Shown: positions 1 through 10,493 of the stretch, in pieces | How the letters are laid out: each line of letters begins with the position of its first letter | Position numbering within the stretch: the first letter of the stretch is position 1 | Assembly (NCBI RefSeq): GCF_010095445.2 | Contig: NZ_WFGV02000012.1 | Span: 54,860-118,859 of the forward strand | DNA from: Pseudomonas sp. TNT3 | Lineage (GTDB): Bacteria > Pseudomonadota > Gammaproteobacteria > Pseudomonadales > Pseudomonadaceae | Direction: 5' to 3' | Length of the DNA: 64,000 bases | Notes under the pieces: model-generated | Told to the model about the DNA's origin: nothing | The model's database searches: none | What the model saw: the letters and a program-made list of their open reading frames with translations, nothing else | Translations under genes and position numbers: made by a program

Positions 1-1
1 C

Positions 2-310
2 ACCGCGTTCATCCTCGCGTACCTGCTGTGGATCGGCATCACCCGCCTGATTCTGACCCTGCTGCTGTCCTGCTCCGGTCACAAGATCGGCCCGGCTTAC
101 CCGGCGATTCTCTATTACAACCAGATTGTCGGCGCGCTGGTGAAGATCTACGTGTTCTTCCGCCTCGATCAACAATCCTGGACTCGCCAGCCCACTTCCC
201 TGACCCGTGATCTCGCCAGCTTTCAACGTTGGTTCAACACCTGGTCGTCTCGGACCATGACCTTCTCCGCCGGCAGCATTTTTGTCGCCGTGCTGCTGAT
301 GATGGTCTGA
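2..310 (+). CDS. alg8: Alg8, alginate polymerase catalytic subunit (C-terminal fragment)
   Basis: This is the last 102 codons of a gene that begins before the window. Alg8 is the inner-membrane family 2 glycosyltransferase that polymerises GDP-mannuronate into polymannuronate, working with Alg44. The fragment reads in the second frame. It shows a hydrophobic segment near its start ([18 protein letters not shown]), a polar stretch that includes [17 protein letters not shown], and a final membrane helix ending VAVLLMMV. The glycosyltransferase core lies outside the window. Identity rests on this C-terminus and on alg44 following 37 bp downstream. Confidence 0.88.
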   Translation, partial: TAFILAYLLWIGITRLILTLLLSCSGHKIGPAYPAILYYNQIVGALVKIYVFFRLDQQSWTRQPTSLTRDLASFQRWFNTWSSRTMTFSAGSIFVAVLLMMV

Positions 311-347
311 CCGCCCCCTTATTGAATTAACCAGGAAATCGCCCCTT

Positions 348-1517
348 ATGAATACCGCCGTCAACGCCAACGTAGTGCACGAATCTGAAGCCCAGCGCCA
401 ACACGCCCGAGTGAAAATCCCGGCCAAGCTGCGCTTCTTCGGTCCAGACCGGACCCCGGTTGAAGCTCGAGTGATCGACCTTTCCGCTGGCGGCCTGGCC
501 TTCAACGCCGGTCAGCTGCCGCTGAAAATCGGCGATGTGCACAAGGCTCGCCTGCAGTTCGTCATCGATAACCTCGGCCTGGCCATGGACGTGGAGTTGC
601 AGGTTCGCTCCTACGATCGCCAGACCGGTCGCGCCGGTTGCCAGTTCCAGAACCTGGAACAGCAGGACATCTCGACCTTGCGCCACTTGATCACCTCTCA
701 CCTGGCCGGCGACATCGTCAGCATGGGTGAAGTGCTGGCGACCTTGCAGCGCGACAACTTCACCAAGGCGCGCAAGGTCAAGGACGGCGGCCACGGCATG
801 ACGCCGTTTGGTCGTCTGCGTGCAGTGACTTTCAGCCTGGCGATTTTCCTGGTTGGCCTGACCGCGTTCGGTTTCATCTTCAAGTCGGTGTACGGCATGT
901 ACTTCGTCAGCCACGCCCAGGCCGGTCTGGTCAGCGTGCCGGGCATGAACATCACCATGCCGCGTGACGGCACCGTGCAAAGCCTGATCAAGGCAGACGG
1001 CGTTGCCGCCAAAGGCGCACCGCTGGCGACGTTCAGCACCAGCATGCTCGACGTGCTCAAAGGTCATCTGGATGAAGACCAGCTGCAACCAGCCAAGGTT
1101 GAAGAGCTGTTCGGCAAGCAAATGACCGGCACCCTGACCTCGCCGTGCGATTGCACCGTGGCGCAGCAACTCGTTGCCGACGGTCAGTACGCCAGCAAGG
1201 GCGATGTGATTTTCAACCTGGTACCGCGTAACAGCGAAGCCAACGTCGAAGCGCGCTTCTCCTATCGCCAGTTCGGCGACGTTCGTCCAGGCACCAACGT
1301 CAGCTTCCAGATTGCCGGCGAAGACAAGACCCGCACCGGCAAAATCGTCAGCAGCACCAGCCTGAAAAGCGCTGATCTGTCTTCCGACATCCGCGTGCTG
1401 ATCCAGCCTGACGAACCTCTGGACAGCAAGTTCGCCGGTCACCCGGTTGAAGTGAACAGCGACCGCGGCCCGAACCTGAACTGGCTGATCGACAAAGCCA
1501 TGGCTGCTGGTCTGTAA
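348..1517 (+). CDS. alg44: Alg44, c-di-GMP-binding alginate polymerase co-component
   Basis: Alg44 binds cyclic di-GMP through a cytoplasmic PilZ domain and activates Alg8; its periplasmic part contacts the export apparatus. The 389-aa product has the PilZ RxxxR motif at R17-R21 and the DxSxxG motif at D44-G49 (DLSAGG), the positions expected for the family. A single membrane helix lies at about residues 158-180 (SLAIFLVGLTAFGFIFK). The rest is a periplasmic HlyD-like region with a paired-cysteine stretch (SPCDC). The gene sits between alg8 and algK in the conserved operon order. Synthesis is therefore expected to be gated after translation by c-di-GMP. Confidence 0.96.
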   Translation: MNTAVNANVVHESEAQRQHARVKIPAKLRFFGPDRTPVEARVIDLSAGGLAFNAGQLPLKIGDVHKARLQFVIDNLGLAMDVELQVRSYDRQTGRAGCQFQNLEQQDISTLRHLITSHLAGDIVSMGEVLATLQRDNFTKARKVKDGGHGMTPFGRLRAVTFSLAIFLVGLTAFGFIFKSVYGMYFVSHAQAGLVSVPGMNITMPRDGTVQSLIKADGVAAKGAPLATFSTSMLDVLKGHLDEDQLQPAKVEELFGKQMTGTLTSPCDCTVAQQLVADGQYASKGDVIFNLVPRNSEANVEARFSYRQFGDVRPGTNVSFQIAGEDKTRTGKIVSSTSLKSADLSSDIRVLIQPDEPLDSKFAGHPVEVNSDRGPNLNWLIDKAMAAGL

Positions 1518-1526
1518 CCGGAGGAC

Positions 1527-3035
1527 ATGCCCGTGACGATTCCACTTATCCTCAGAACACCGCAATCCCTGTGGGAGCGAGCCTGCTCGCGATGGGATCG
1601 CTGCGGTTTGTCTGATGCACCGAGCCGCTTGAATCGCCAGCAGGCTGGCTCCCACAGGGGTGCGATGTGTGCACTGGCATTGGCCGTCAGCCTGGCCGGT
1701 TGCGCCGGCCTGCCCGACCAGCGCCTGGCAAATGAAGCCCTCAAGCGCGGCGACACCGCGCTGGCGCAGCAGAACTACAAGCAACTGGCCGACCTCGGGT
1801 ACAGCGAAGCCCAGGTGGGCCTCGCCGATATCCAGGTCGACAGCCGTGACCCGGCGCAGATCCGGCAGGCCGAAGCGACTTACCGCGCCGCCGCCGATGT
1901 CTCGCCACGAGCCCAGGCTCGCCTGGGTCGCTTGCTGGTCGCCAAACCGGGTTCGACCGAAGCCGAACAGCACGAAGCCGAAGTCCTGTTGAAGAAGGCC
2001 TCGGCCAATGGCGAAGGCAATACGCTGATCCCGCTGGCCATGCTGTACCTGCAATACCCTCACAGTTTCCCGAACATCAACGCCCAGCAGCAGATCAGCC
2101 AATGGCGCGCCGAAGGCAAGCCTGAAGCGGGTCTCGCCCAAGTGCTGCTGTATCGCACCCAGGGCACTTACGACCAGCACCTGGACGAAGTCGCAACCAT
2201 CTGCAAAGCCGCGTTGAACACCACCGACATCTGCTACGTCGAGCTGGCCACGGTTTATCAGAAACAAGCCAAACCCGAGCTGCAAGCCGAGCTGATCAAG
2301 CAGATGCAAGCGGCCCACGCTCGCGGCACCGTTTCCGCTCAGCGCGTGGACAGCGTCGCTCGCGTACTCGGCGACCCGACCCTGGGCACCACCGACGAGA
2401 AAACCGCGCAGTCGCTGCTCGAAGGCATCGCCCCTGGCTACCCGGCGTCGTGGGTCAGCCTTGCACAACTGCTCTACGACTTCCCCGAACTCGGTGACGT
2501 CGACACGATGATGAAGTACCTGGACAACGGCCGCGCCGCCGATCAGCCGCGCGCCGAGCTGTTGCTGGGCAAGCTTTACTACGAAGGCAAAATGGTGCCG
2601 GCCGATGCCAAGGCTGCCGAAGAACACTTCCAGAAAGCCGTTGGCCGCGAAGTCGCCGCCGATTACTACCTCGGCCAGATCTATCGCCGTGGTTACCTGG
2701 GCAAGGTCTATTCGCAGAAAGCGCTGGACCACTTGCTGACCGCTGCGCGCAACGGCCAGAACAGCGCCGACTTCGCCATTGCCCAGCTGTTTTCCCAAGG
2801 TAAAGGCACCAAGCCCAACCCGCTCAACGCGTATGTCTTCAGCCAGCTAGCCAAGGCTCAAGACACCCCGCAAGCCACCGAGCTTGCGCAAACACTCGAA
2901 GCCCAACTGCCGCCTGCCCAGCTCGCCGAGGCCCAACGCCTGTTGAAACAAGAACAGGCCGTTCGTGGTGCCTTGAGTCAAAACACGCTGGATCTGCATG
3001 CCCTGCAAGAAGAAGACGGCGAGGAATCCCTATGA
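1527..3035 (+). CDS. algK: AlgK, outer-membrane TPR lipoprotein of alginate export, with a REP-encoded leader extension
   Basis: AlgK is a periplasm-facing, Sel1/TPR-repeat lipoprotein that helps localise the AlgE porin and links it to the periplasmic alginate complex. The 502-aa product is made almost entirely of helical repeat segments (for example [17 protein letters not shown] and [17 protein letters not shown]). A lipobox LAGC places the acylated cysteine at residue 59, which is unusually far from the start. Residues about 14-45 are encoded by a REP palindrome at 1567-1659. The start at 1527 has a strong GGAGGA ribosome site at 1518-1523. A second in-frame ATG at 1665 would leave only a 12-residue uncharged leader. 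The gene overlaps algE by 4 bp. Confidence 0.93.
   Translation: MPVTIPLILRTPQSLWERACSRWDRCGLSDAPSRLNRQQAGSHRGAMCALALAVSLAGCAGLPDQRLANEALKRGDTALAQQNYKQLADLGYSEAQVGLADIQVDSRDPAQIRQAEATYRAAADVSPRAQARLGRLLVAKPGSTEAEQHEAEVLLKKASANGEGNTLIPLAMLYLQYPHSFPNINAQQQISQWRAEGKPEAGLAQVLLYRTQGTYDQHLDEVATICKAALNTTDICYVELATVYQKQAKPELQAELIKQMQAAHARGTVSAQRVDSVARVLGDPTLGTTDEKTAQSLLEGIAPGYPASWVSLAQLLYDFPELGDVDTMMKYLDNGRAADQPRAELLLGKLYYEGKMVPADAKAAEEHFQKAVGREVAADYYLGQIYRRGYLGKVYSQKALDHLLTAARNGQNSADFAIAQLFSQGKGTKPNPLNAYVFSQLAKAQDTPQATELAQTLEAQLPPAQLAEAQRLLKQEQAVRGALSQNTLDLHALQEEDGEESL
1567..1659. repeat. REP/REPIN palindrome inside the algK coding region
   Basis: Imperfect inverted repeat with arms CCCTGTGGGAGCGAGCCTGC (from 1567) and CAGGCTGGCTCCCACAGGG (ending 1659). 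It is the same family as the intergenic repeats at 12366, 15600, 28624 and 41200. It lies in frame in the 5' end of algK and adds about 31 codons between the start and the lipoprotein hydrophobic core. Elements of this kind are normally extragenic. Confidence 0.9.
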
Positions 3036-4519
3036 AGTTGAATCCATTCGTTAAGGCCGGTATTGGCCTGACATTCGCTTTGATGTGGTCGTGCCCGACC
3101 CTCGCGGCCCTGACTGAAAGCCAGAACTACGGCCTTGATGTAAAGGTCACCGCCCAATCCGAAGACGATACCGACCTGGGCACGCAAAAAGGCGGCGACG
3201 TCAACGGTGTCGGCCTCGACCTGCGCCCTTGGGTGTATGGCGAAAGCGGCGCGTGGAGCGCTTATGCGATGGGTCAGGCGGTGACGTCGACCGACATCAT
3301 CGAGACCGACACGCTGCAGCAGTCCGACAGCGACGGCACCCAGACCACCGACAACGGTGATCGCAAGACCAAGAAAAACTACCTGGCGATGCGTGAGTTC
3401 TGGGTCGGCTACAGCGGCCTTACGCCCTACCCTGGCGAGATGCTCAAGCTCGGCCGCCAGCGCCTGCGCAACGACGACGGCCAATGGCGCGACACCAACA
3501 TCGAAGCCTTGAACTGGACGTTCGACACCACCCTGTTGCGTGCCAACGCCGGTGTCGCCGAACGCTTCAGCGAATACCGCACTGACCTCAAGGAGCTGGC
3601 GCCAAAAGACAAGGATCGCCTGCATGCCTACGCCGATGCGGCGTACCAGTGGACCCCGGGCAACTGGGTCGGCATTCGCGGTCATCACACCCACGATGAC
3701 GGCAAGCTCGACTACGCAGAACCGGGTGTGGCACCTGATTCCCTGGACAAGAAACAGAACGGCGACCTCAGCTGGATCGGCCTCACCGCTGACAGCGATG
3801 CCTATAACTGGCGCAACACCAACACCGTCAACTACTGGGGCAGCGTCACCGGCATGAGCGGCGACCGCGACAAGGTCAACCCGCTGAACGCTGACGGCAC
3901 CGCGCCTGCGCAAGCCAAGACCAGTGGTAACGTCGATGGCTGGGCCACCGACCTGGGTGTGCGTCTGCGCCTCGATCCGCAATGGCAAGTCGGTGCGGCG
4001 TATGCCCGTGCCAGTGCCGATTACGAACAGAATGGCCTGGAAAGCAACCGTTCGAACTACACCGGTACCCGCTCGCGCGTTCACCGTTTCGGCGAGGCTT
4101 TCCGCGGCGAAATGAACAACATGCAGAGCGCTTCCCTGTTCGGTTCGTGGATGCTCAACGACGAATACGACGCCAGTGTGATCTACCACAAATTCTGGCG
4201 CGTCGACGGCAACAAGCCGGTCGGCAGCAACGGCATCAACGCCGTACAGAACGACACCGACGACGTGACCGGCGCCATCCTCTCCAGCACGTCCCTGCCG
4301 CTGGAAGACGGCAACAAGGACCTCGGCCAGGAAATGGACGTGGTGGTCACCAAGTACTTCAAGCAAGGCTTGCTGCCTGCTTCGCTGAGCCAGTCGATCG
4401 ATGAGCCTTCTGCCCTGGTGCGTTTGCGTGGCGGTGTCTTCAAGCCAGGCGATGCCTACGGCAAAGGCGTTGACTCGTACATGCACCGCGCATTCATCGA
4501 CGTCATCTGGCGCTTCTGA
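3032..4519 (+). CDS. algE: AlgE, outer-membrane alginate export porin
   Basis: AlgE forms the 18-stranded beta-barrel through which alginate leaves the cell. The 495-aa product begins with a signal peptide ([19 protein letters not shown], cleavage near ALA at residue 26). It continues with alternating aromatic and polar strands and ends in [10 protein letters not shown], a terminal-phenylalanine signature recognised by the BAM complex. The start codon overlaps the algK stop (ATGA), so the two genes are translationally coupled. Length matches the family at about 490 residues. Confidence 0.96.
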   Translation: MKLNPFVKAGIGLTFALMWSCPTLAALTESQNYGLDVKVTAQSEDDTDLGTQKGGDVNGVGLDLRPWVYGESGAWSAYAMGQAVTSTDIIETDTLQQSDSDGTQTTDNGDRKTKKNYLAMREFWVGYSGLTPYPGEMLKLGRQRLRNDDGQWRDTNIEALNWTFDTTLLRANAGVAERFSEYRTDLKELAPKDKDRLHAYADAAYQWTPGNWVGIRGHHTHDDGKLDYAEPGVAPDSLDKKQNGDLSWIGLTADSDAYNWRNTNTVNYWGSVTGMSGDRDKVNPLNADGTAPAQAKTSGNVDGWATDLGVRLRLDPQWQVGAAYARASADYEQNGLESNRSNYTGTRSRVHRFGEAFRGEMNNMQSASLFGSWMLNDEYDASVIYHKFWRVDGNKPVGSNGINAVQNDTDDVTGAILSSTSLPLEDGNKDLGQEMDVVVTKYFKQGLLPASLSQSIDEPSALVRLRGGVFKPGDAYGKGVDSYMHRAFIDVIWRF

Positions 4520-4545
4520 TGCGAACCGCGAAGGGAGTGCCCGAC

Positions 4546-6120
4546 ATGAATAATCCGAAGCGAGGTTCGATCACCTTGCTGGCCGGCGCGATGCTGCTGG
4601 CAAGCTCGGCTGCCTTCGCCAACGTGGAGCCGGCGACCAAGCCTGTGACCCTCGGCAAAGAGCTGCAACAGGCCAAGACCTACACCGTCACCAGCGCGCC
4701 GACCGCTCCGCTGGAGCTTGCAAAGCCAACACTGCCTGATACCTCCGGCTACACCGCCGAAGCCATCGCCGCGAAAGTCGTGCGCACCAAGGCCGGCAAG
4801 ATCAGTGTGCGCCGGATGATGCAGGAAAACGCCCTGAAGGACTTCATCGGCGGCGACAACAAGATGGCCGAGTGGGTGGTGCGTCAGCACGGGATCCCAC
4901 AGGCAATCTTTATCGACGACGGCTACATGAACCTCAAGGACCTGGCGAAGAAAGTGCCCAAGCAGTACTTCAGCGAAACCTCGCCGGGGGTTTACCTGGC
5001 GAAGTTGCCGATCGTGGTCGGGAACAAAGGCATCCTGGAAATCGACAAGCAGACCCAGGAATTGCGCCTGTCCCAAGAGGCCGGTTCGTTCCTGGTCAAC
5101 GACGGCCAGTTGTTTGTGCGCGATACCAAGATCACCGGCTGGCGCGAGAAGGACAACGGTCCGGCGACGTTCAAGTCGCCAAAGGAATTCCGTCCGTTCC
5201 TGCTGTCCTGGGGCGGCACCGAGACCTACATCGCCAACAGCAAGATCGCCAGTTTCGGCTACGCCAACAGTAAGTCGTACGGCGTGAGTATTTCTCAATA
5301 CACGCCAAACATGGCCAAGGTGCTCAAGCGTCCTGAACCGACCGGCTGGATCGTCGGCTCCGAATTCTCGGACATGTGGTACGGCTTCTACTGCTACGAA
5401 ACCACCGGCTTCGTGGTCAAGGGCAACACCTACAAAGACAACATCGTCTACGGCATCGACCCGCACGACCGTTCACACGGCCTGATCATTGCGGACAACA
5501 CGGTGTACGGCACGAAGAAGAAGCACGGGATCATTATTTCCCGTGAGGTCAACGACAGCTTCATCTTCAACAACCGCAGCTTCGACAACAAATTGTCGGG
5601 CCTGGTGATCGACCGTAACAGCGTCAACAACCTGATCGCCTACAACGAAATCTACAAGAACCACACCGACGGCATCACCCTCTACGAGAGTGCCGACAAC
5701 CTGATCTACGGCAACAAGGTCATCAGCAACCGTCGTCACGGCATCCGTATTCGTAACAGCGTGAACATTCGCCTTTACGAAAACCTGTCACTGGCCAACG
5801 GCCTGACCGGCGTCTACGGCCACATCAAGGACCTGACCGACACCGACCGGGACATCAAGCTCGACCCGTTCGACGCCCAGGTGTCGCTGATTATCGTCGG
5901 CGGTGAACTGGCCGGTAACGGCAGCGGACCGCTGTCCATCGACTCGCCGCTGAGCGTCGAGTTGTATCGCGTGTCCATGCTCGCCCCGACCAAATCCAGC
6001 GGCATCAGCTTCAACGGCATTCTCGGTGAGCGCCAGGATGAAATTCTCGACCTGCTGGTACGCCAGCAGAAAGCCGTGCTGATCGACCCTGTCGAACGCC
6101 AGACCGAAATGCAGGACTGA
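4546..6120 (+). CDS. algG: AlgG, mannuronan C5-epimerase
   Basis: AlgG converts beta-D-mannuronate to alpha-L-guluronate in the polymer in the periplasm and also protects the chain from AlgL. The 524-aa protein has a signal peptide (LLAGAMLLASSAAFA), a region with many short beta repeats of the CASH/parallel beta-helix type (NNLIAYNEIYKNHTDG and similar), and the catalytic DPHD motif at residues 305-308. I chose ATG 4546 because AAGGGAG lies just upstream. An in-frame ATG at 4519, overlapping the algE stop, would add nine residues before the signal peptide and is less likely. Confidence 0.95.
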   Translation: MNNPKRGSITLLAGAMLLASSAAFANVEPATKPVTLGKELQQAKTYTVTSAPTAPLELAKPTLPDTSGYTAEAIAAKVVRTKAGKISVRRMMQENALKDFIGGDNKMAEWVVRQHGIPQAIFIDDGYMNLKDLAKKVPKQYFSETSPGVYLAKLPIVVGNKGILEIDKQTQELRLSQEAGSFLVNDGQLFVRDTKITGWREKDNGPATFKSPKEFRPFLLSWGGTETYIANSKIASFGYANSKSYGVSISQYTPNMAKVLKRPEPTGWIVGSEFSDMWYGFYCYETTGFVVKGNTYKDNIVYGIDPHDRSHGLIIADNTVYGTKKKHGIIISREVNDSFIFNNRSFDNKLSGLVIDRNSVNNLIAYNEIYKNHTDGITLYESADNLIYGNKVISNRRHGIRIRNSVNIRLYENLSLANGLTGVYGHIKDLTDTDRDIKLDPFDAQVSLIIVGGELAGNGSGPLSIDSPLSVELYRVSMLAPTKSSGISFNGILGERQDEILDLLVRQQKAVLIDPVERQTEMQD

Positions 6121-6130
6121 GGATAATTTT

Positions 6131-7579
6131 ATGCACCCACACTTGATCAAATTACTCAGCCTGTCAGGCCTGACTCTCGGGATTCTCGCGGCCAGCAATG
6201 GCGTCCGTGCCGATGAAGTTAAAGCGCCGACATTCACCGCTGATCCGTGCTGCAACCTGTGCCCGGAAGCGCACGACGCGAAGAACTACACCACGCGTTA
6301 TCAGCAGAACTTCACCACGCTGGTGCAGGCCCAGGGCGACTGGCTGTTCCGTACGCAAGAAGACTTGCGCACCGAATTCGACACCACGCCGGCCGGCTAC
6401 AAACGCATGAAAGAACTGCACGATGCGTTCAAGAGCAAAGGCGTGGAACTGGTGGTGGTTTACCAGCCGACCCGTGGTCTGGTGAACCGCAACAAGCTCA
6501 ATCCGGAAGAAAAAGCCAAGTTCGATTTCGACAAGGCGCTGAAGAACTACAAGACCATGCTCGGGCGTTTCGCGCAGATGGGTTACGTGGTGCCGGACCT
6601 GTCGCCGCTGACCAACGAATCGCTGCCAGACACCCTGCCCGCCCACGATTTCTACTTCCGCGGCGACCAGCACTGGACGCCATATGGCGCCCAGCGTACG
6701 GCGAAAATCGTGGCTGAAAAGGTCAAGCAGATTCCGGCCTACGCCGACATTCCGAAACGCGAATTCGAGACCCACAGGTCGGGTCGCATGGGCAAGACCG
6801 GAACATTACACAATATGGCCGGTCAACTCTGCGGCACCAGTTACGCAATCCAGTACATGGATCAATTCACCACAGAACCCAAAGGCGAAGCCGCCGATGG
6901 CGATCTGTTCAGTGACTCCGGCAATCCGGAAATCACCCTGGTCGGTACCAGTCACAGTGGCAAGAACTACAACTTCGCCGGTTTCCTCCAAGAGGCCATC
7001 GGCGCCGACATCCTCAACGTGGCGTTCCCCGGCGGTGGCCTGGAAGGTTCGATGCTGCAGTACCTGGGCAGCGAAGAATTCCAGACCAAGCCACCGAAGA
7101 TTCTGATCTGGGAATTCTCGCCGCTCTACCGCCTCGACCAGGAAACCATCTACCGCCAGATGATGGCGCTGCTGGACAACGGTTGCGAAGGAAAGGATGC
7201 ACAGATGACCGGCAGCACCACGTTGAAACCGGGCAAGAACGAATTGATGGTCAACAGCAAGAACCTGAACCTGCAAAACAGCAGTCACCAGGTAGACATC
7301 CGCTTCGCCGATCCATCGGTGAAAACCCTGCAAGCCACCCTCTGGTACATGAACGGTCGCCACGAGGACATCAAAATCGACAAACCGGAAACTTCCGACA
7401 CCGACGGGCGTTTTGCCTTCGAGTTGCGCACGGACGAAGACTGGGCCTCGCAGAATCTGCTGGCCGTCGAAGTCCAGGGCCCTGAAGCAGGTGCCGCGCC
7501 ACAGAAGGTCGAAGCGAAAATCTGCAAACGCAACGTATTCCCGAGTGCTGAGCAACGTACCGCTCAGGTCGGGCAATGA
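6131..7579 (+). CDS. algX: AlgX, terminal alginate O-acetyltransferase
   Basis: AlgX transfers acetyl groups to mannuronate O2/O3 in the periplasm and bridges the polymer to the AlgK/AlgE exporter. The 482-aa product has a signal peptide (ending VRA near residue 27), an SGNH-like catalytic domain and a C-terminal carbohydrate-binding beta-sandwich. The catalytic triad is visible: D179 and H181 in GDQHW, and S274 in GTSHSG. These sit at a constant five-residue offset from the P. aeruginosa residues D174, H176 and S269. The stop overlaps a possible algL start. Confidence 0.95.
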   Translation: MHPHLIKLLSLSGLTLGILAASNGVRADEVKAPTFTADPCCNLCPEAHDAKNYTTRYQQNFTTLVQAQGDWLFRTQEDLRTEFDTTPAGYKRMKELHDAFKSKGVELVVVYQPTRGLVNRNKLNPEEKAKFDFDKALKNYKTMLGRFAQMGYVVPDLSPLTNESLPDTLPAHDFYFRGDQHWTPYGAQRTAKIVAEKVKQIPAYADIPKREFETHRSGRMGKTGTLHNMAGQLCGTSYAIQYMDQFTTEPKGEAADGDLFSDSGNPEITLVGTSHSGKNYNFAGFLQEAIGADILNVAFPGGGLEGSMLQYLGSEEFQTKPPKILIWEFSPLYRLDQETIYRQMMALLDNGCEGKDAQMTGSTTLKPGKNELMVNSKNLNLQNSSHQVDIRFADPSVKTLQATLWYMNGRHEDIKIDKPETSDTDGRFAFELRTDEDWASQNLLAVEVQGPEAGAAPQKVEAKICKRNVFPSAEQRTAQVGQ

Positions 7580-7587
7580 GGTCTGCC

Positions 7588-8709
7588 ATGCGAAACCGAA
7601 CGTTGAAAAATTTACTCGCGCCATCGCTGCTGACGCTGGCGATGTTCGCCGGCGCCACCCAGGCTGCCGCGCCGTTGCGCCCGCCACAGGGCTACTTCGC
7701 GCCGATTGAAAAAGTCAAAACCGGCGACAGCAGCAAAGGCTGTGATGCGATGCCGACGCCGTACACCGGTTCGCTGCAATTTCGCAGCAAGTACGAAGGT
7801 TCCGACAAGGCCCGTTCGACCCTGAACGTGCAGTCGGAAAAAGCCTTTCGCGACACCACCGCCGACATCACCAAGATGGAACGCGGCACCAGCAAGCGCG
7901 TCATGCAGTACATGCGTGACGGTCGCCCGGAACAACTGGAATGCACGCTCAACTGGCTGACGGCCTGGGCCAAGTCGGATGCGTTGATGTCCAAGGACTT
8001 CAACCACACCGGCAAGTCCATGCGCAAATGGGCACTGGGCAGCATGGCCTCTTCGTACATCCGCCTGAAGTTCTCCGACTCGCATCCGTTGGCCAACCAT
8101 CAGCAAGAGTCGCAGTTGATCGAAGCCTGGTTCAGCAAAATGGCGGATCAGGTGGTCAGCGATTGGGACAACCTGCCGCTGGAAAAAACCAACAACCACT
8201 CGTACTGGGCCGCCTGGTCGGTGATGGCAACGTCCGTCGCCACCAACCGCCGTGACCTGTTCGACTGGGCCGTCAAGGAATACAAGGTTGGCGTCAATCA
8301 GGTCGACGCCGACGGCTACCTGCCGAACGAACTCAAGCGTCAGCAGCGCGCCCTCGCCTACCACAACTACGCCCTGCCACCGCTGGCAATGATCGCCAGT
8401 TTTGCCCAGATCAACGGTGTGGATCTGCGTCAGGAAAACAACGGCGCGTTGAAACGCCTGGGTGATCGGGTGCTCGCCGGGGTTAACGACCCGGACGAAT
8501 TCGAAGAGAAGAACGGCAAGGAACAGGACATGACCGACCTCAAGGTCGACTCGAAATTTGCCTGGCTGGAACCGTTCTGCACGCTCTACACCTGCTCGCC
8601 GGATGTGCTTGAGAAAAAGCACGAGATGCAGCCGTTCAAGACCTTCCGCCTCGGGGGTGACCTGACCAAGGTCTACGACCCGGCCAATGAAAAAGGCAAG
8701 GGTTCTTAG
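7588..8709 (+). CDS. algL: AlgL, periplasmic alginate lyase (PL5)
   Basis: AlgL cleaves polymannuronate by beta-elimination. In the operon it clears polymer that accumulates in the periplasm. The 373-aa protein starts with a signal peptide ([18 protein letters not shown]) and has the PL5 active-site motif NNHSYW at residues 202-207, with the catalytic histidine at 204. I prefer ATG 7588 because GAGGT at 7578-7582 is well spaced for it. The upstream ATG at 7576 overlaps the algX stop and would add only four residues. A large REP hairpin follows the stop and separates this gene from algI. Confidence 0.94.
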   Translation: MRNRTLKNLLAPSLLTLAMFAGATQAAAPLRPPQGYFAPIEKVKTGDSSKGCDAMPTPYTGSLQFRSKYEGSDKARSTLNVQSEKAFRDTTADITKMERGTSKRVMQYMRDGRPEQLECTLNWLTAWAKSDALMSKDFNHTGKSMRKWALGSMASSYIRLKFSDSHPLANHQQESQLIEAWFSKMADQVVSDWDNLPLEKTNNHSYWAAWSVMATSVATNRRDLFDWAVKEYKVGVNQVDADGYLPNELKRQQRALAYHNYALPPLAMIASFAQINGVDLRQENNGALKRLGDRVLAGVNDPDEFEEKNGKEQDMTDLKVDSKFAWLEPFCTLYTCSPDVLEKKHEMQPFKTFRLGGDLTKVYDPANEKGKGS

Positions 8710-8723
8710 ACTCAACACAGCCA

Positions 8724-8814
8724 CCCTGTAGGAGCTGCCGAAGGCTGCGATCTTTTGATCTTGCTTTTAAAGATCAGGATCAAAAGATCGCAGCCTTCGG
8801 CAGCTCCTACAGGG
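8724..8814. repeat. Long perfect REP hairpin between algL and algI
   Basis: Two 37-bp arms (8724-8760 and 8778-8814) are exact reverse complements, each starting or ending CCCTGTAGGAGCTGCCG, around a 17-base spacer. Such a hairpin in the transcript could stabilise the upstream mRNA or reduce readthrough into algIJFA. Close relatives lie at 14105-14193 and 31330-31413. Confidence 0.93.
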
Positions 8815-8916
8815 TCAGTGTCAGGTTTCAGTTTTGTGTGTTGCCCTCCGGTTTTCTGTGGGGGGTTTGGGGGGGCCGTTGGCCCTTGACTGTTGGTTAA
8901 ACATGGAGAGATCGGG

Positions 8917-10482
8917 ATGGTATTTTCATCCAACGTGTTCCTGTTTCTGTTCTTGCCGATCTTTCTCGGCATGTATTACCTGAGCGGAATACGCTATCGC
9001 AACCTGCTGCTTCTGATCGCCAGTTATGTGTTCTATGCCTGGTGGCGCGTGGACTTTCTGGCTTTGTTCGCGGCGGTTACGCTGTGGAATTACTGGATCG
9101 GCCTCAAAGTCGGCGCCGCAGGCGTGCGGACCAAACCGGCCCAGCGCTGGCTGCTGCTTGGCGTGGCGGTCGACCTGTGCATTCTCGGCTACTTCAAGTA
9201 CGCCAACTTCGGCGTCGACAGCATCAACGCAATGATGACGTCGGTCGGCCTGTCGCCGTTCATCCTGACGCACGTGCTGTTGCCGATCGGTATCTCGTTC
9301 TACATCTTCGAGTCCATCAGCTACATCATCGACGTCTACCGTGGTGATACCCCGGCGACCCGCAACCTGATCGACTTTGCGGCGTTCGTGGCGATTTTCC
9401 CGCACCTGATCGCTGGCCCGGTATTGCGTTTTCGCGACCTGGCCGATCAGTTCAATAACCGCACACACACCCTCGACAAGTTCTCCGAGGGCTGCACGCG
9501 GTTCATGCAGGGATTCATCAAGAAGGTCTTCATCGCCGACACCCTCGCCGTCGTCGCCGATCACTGCTTCGCCTTGCAGAACCCGACCACGGGTGATGCC
9601 TGGCTCGGCGCCCTCGCCTACACCGCGCAACTGTATTTCGACTTCTCCGGCTACAGCGACATGGCCATCGGCCTGGGCTTGATGATGGGTTTCCGCTTCA
9701 TGGAAAACTTCAAGCAGCCGTACATCAGCCAGTCGATTACCGAGTTCTGGCGCCGCTGGCACATCAGCCTGTCCACCTGGCTGCGCGACTACCTGTACAT
9801 CACCCTGGGCGGTAATCGCAAAGGCACGTTGATGACCTATCGCAACCTGTTCCTGACCATGCTCCTCGGTGGTCTGTGGCACGGCGCGAACATCACTTAC
9901 ATCGTGTGGGGTGCATGGCACGGCATGTGGCTGGCGATCGAAAAAGCGCTCGGCCTGAACACTTCGCCGCGCAGCATCAATCCGGTCCGTTGGGCGCTGA
10001 CGTTCCTGCTGGTGGTCATGGGCTGGGTGATCTTCCGTTCGGAAAACCTGCACGTCGCCGGCCGCATGTATGGCGCGATGTTCAGCTTCGGCGAATGGTC
10101 GCTGTCGGAACTCAACCAGGCCAGCCTCACCGGCCTGCAAGTCGCGACGCTGATTGTGGCGTACGCAACCCTGGCGTTCTTCGGCATCCGCGATTTCTAC
10201 AGCAACCTGCCGCCTGAGAAGACTAAGCCGGTGGTGAACGTCGAAGCCGACGGCCCTGCCACGGCAACACCGGGAATGATCAAAGCCGTACCGGGCGATA
10301 ACCCGGCCAGCATCCACGAACCGGGCTACACCGTTGGCGTTGAAGCCACCGTGCAACCGGCTTACTGGACCGCTGACTGGTCGCGCTACGTGATGCGCAC
10401 GCTGGTACTGCTGCTGTTCATCGCCTCGATTTTCAAACTCTCGGCGCAAAGCTTCTCGCCGTTCCTTTACTTCCAGTTCTGA
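8917..10482 (+). CDS. algI: AlgI, membrane-bound O-acyltransferase for alginate acetylation
   Basis: AlgI is an inner-membrane MBOAT protein that passes acetyl groups from a cytoplasmic donor to the periplasmic AlgJ/AlgX system. The 521-aa product has many hydrophobic helices and the MBOAT signature, with the invariant histidine H322 in LGGLWHGANITY, the same number as in P. aeruginosa. A second conserved WHG follows. ATG 8917 is preferred because GGAGAG at 8905-8910 is well placed; an in-frame GTG at 8893 would add eight residues. This gene begins the algI-algJ-algF acetylation block. Confidence 0.95.
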   Translation: MVFSSNVFLFLFLPIFLGMYYLSGIRYRNLLLLIASYVFYAWWRVDFLALFAAVTLWNYWIGLKVGAAGVRTKPAQRWLLLGVAVDLCILGYFKYANFGVDSINAMMTSVGLSPFILTHVLLPIGISFYIFESISYIIDVYRGDTPATRNLIDFAAFVAIFPHLIAGPVLRFRDLADQFNNRTHTLDKFSEGCTRFMQGFIKKVFIADTLAVVADHCFALQNPTTGDAWLGALAYTAQLYFDFSGYSDMAIGLGLMMGFRFMENFKQPYISQSITEFWRRWHISLSTWLRDYLYITLGGNRKGTLMTYRNLFLTMLLGGLWHGANITYIVWGAWHGMWLAIEKALGLNTSPRSINPVRWALTFLLVVMGWVIFRSENLHVAGRMYGAMFSFGEWSLSELNQASLTGLQVATLIVAYATLAFFGIRDFYSNLPPEKTKPVVNVEADGPATATPGMIKAVPGDNPASIHEPGYTVGVEATVQPAYWTADWSRYVMRTLVLLLFIASIFKLSAQSFSPFLYFQF

Positions 10483-10493
10483 GGGATCTGACC

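Noticed and set aside
327..2798. An 823-codon open frame antisense to alg44 and algK
   Set aside because: It is a shadow of high-GC coding sequence: the plus-strand proteins are well-recognised alginate genes with proper ribosome sites, and the antisense product has no recognisable domain.
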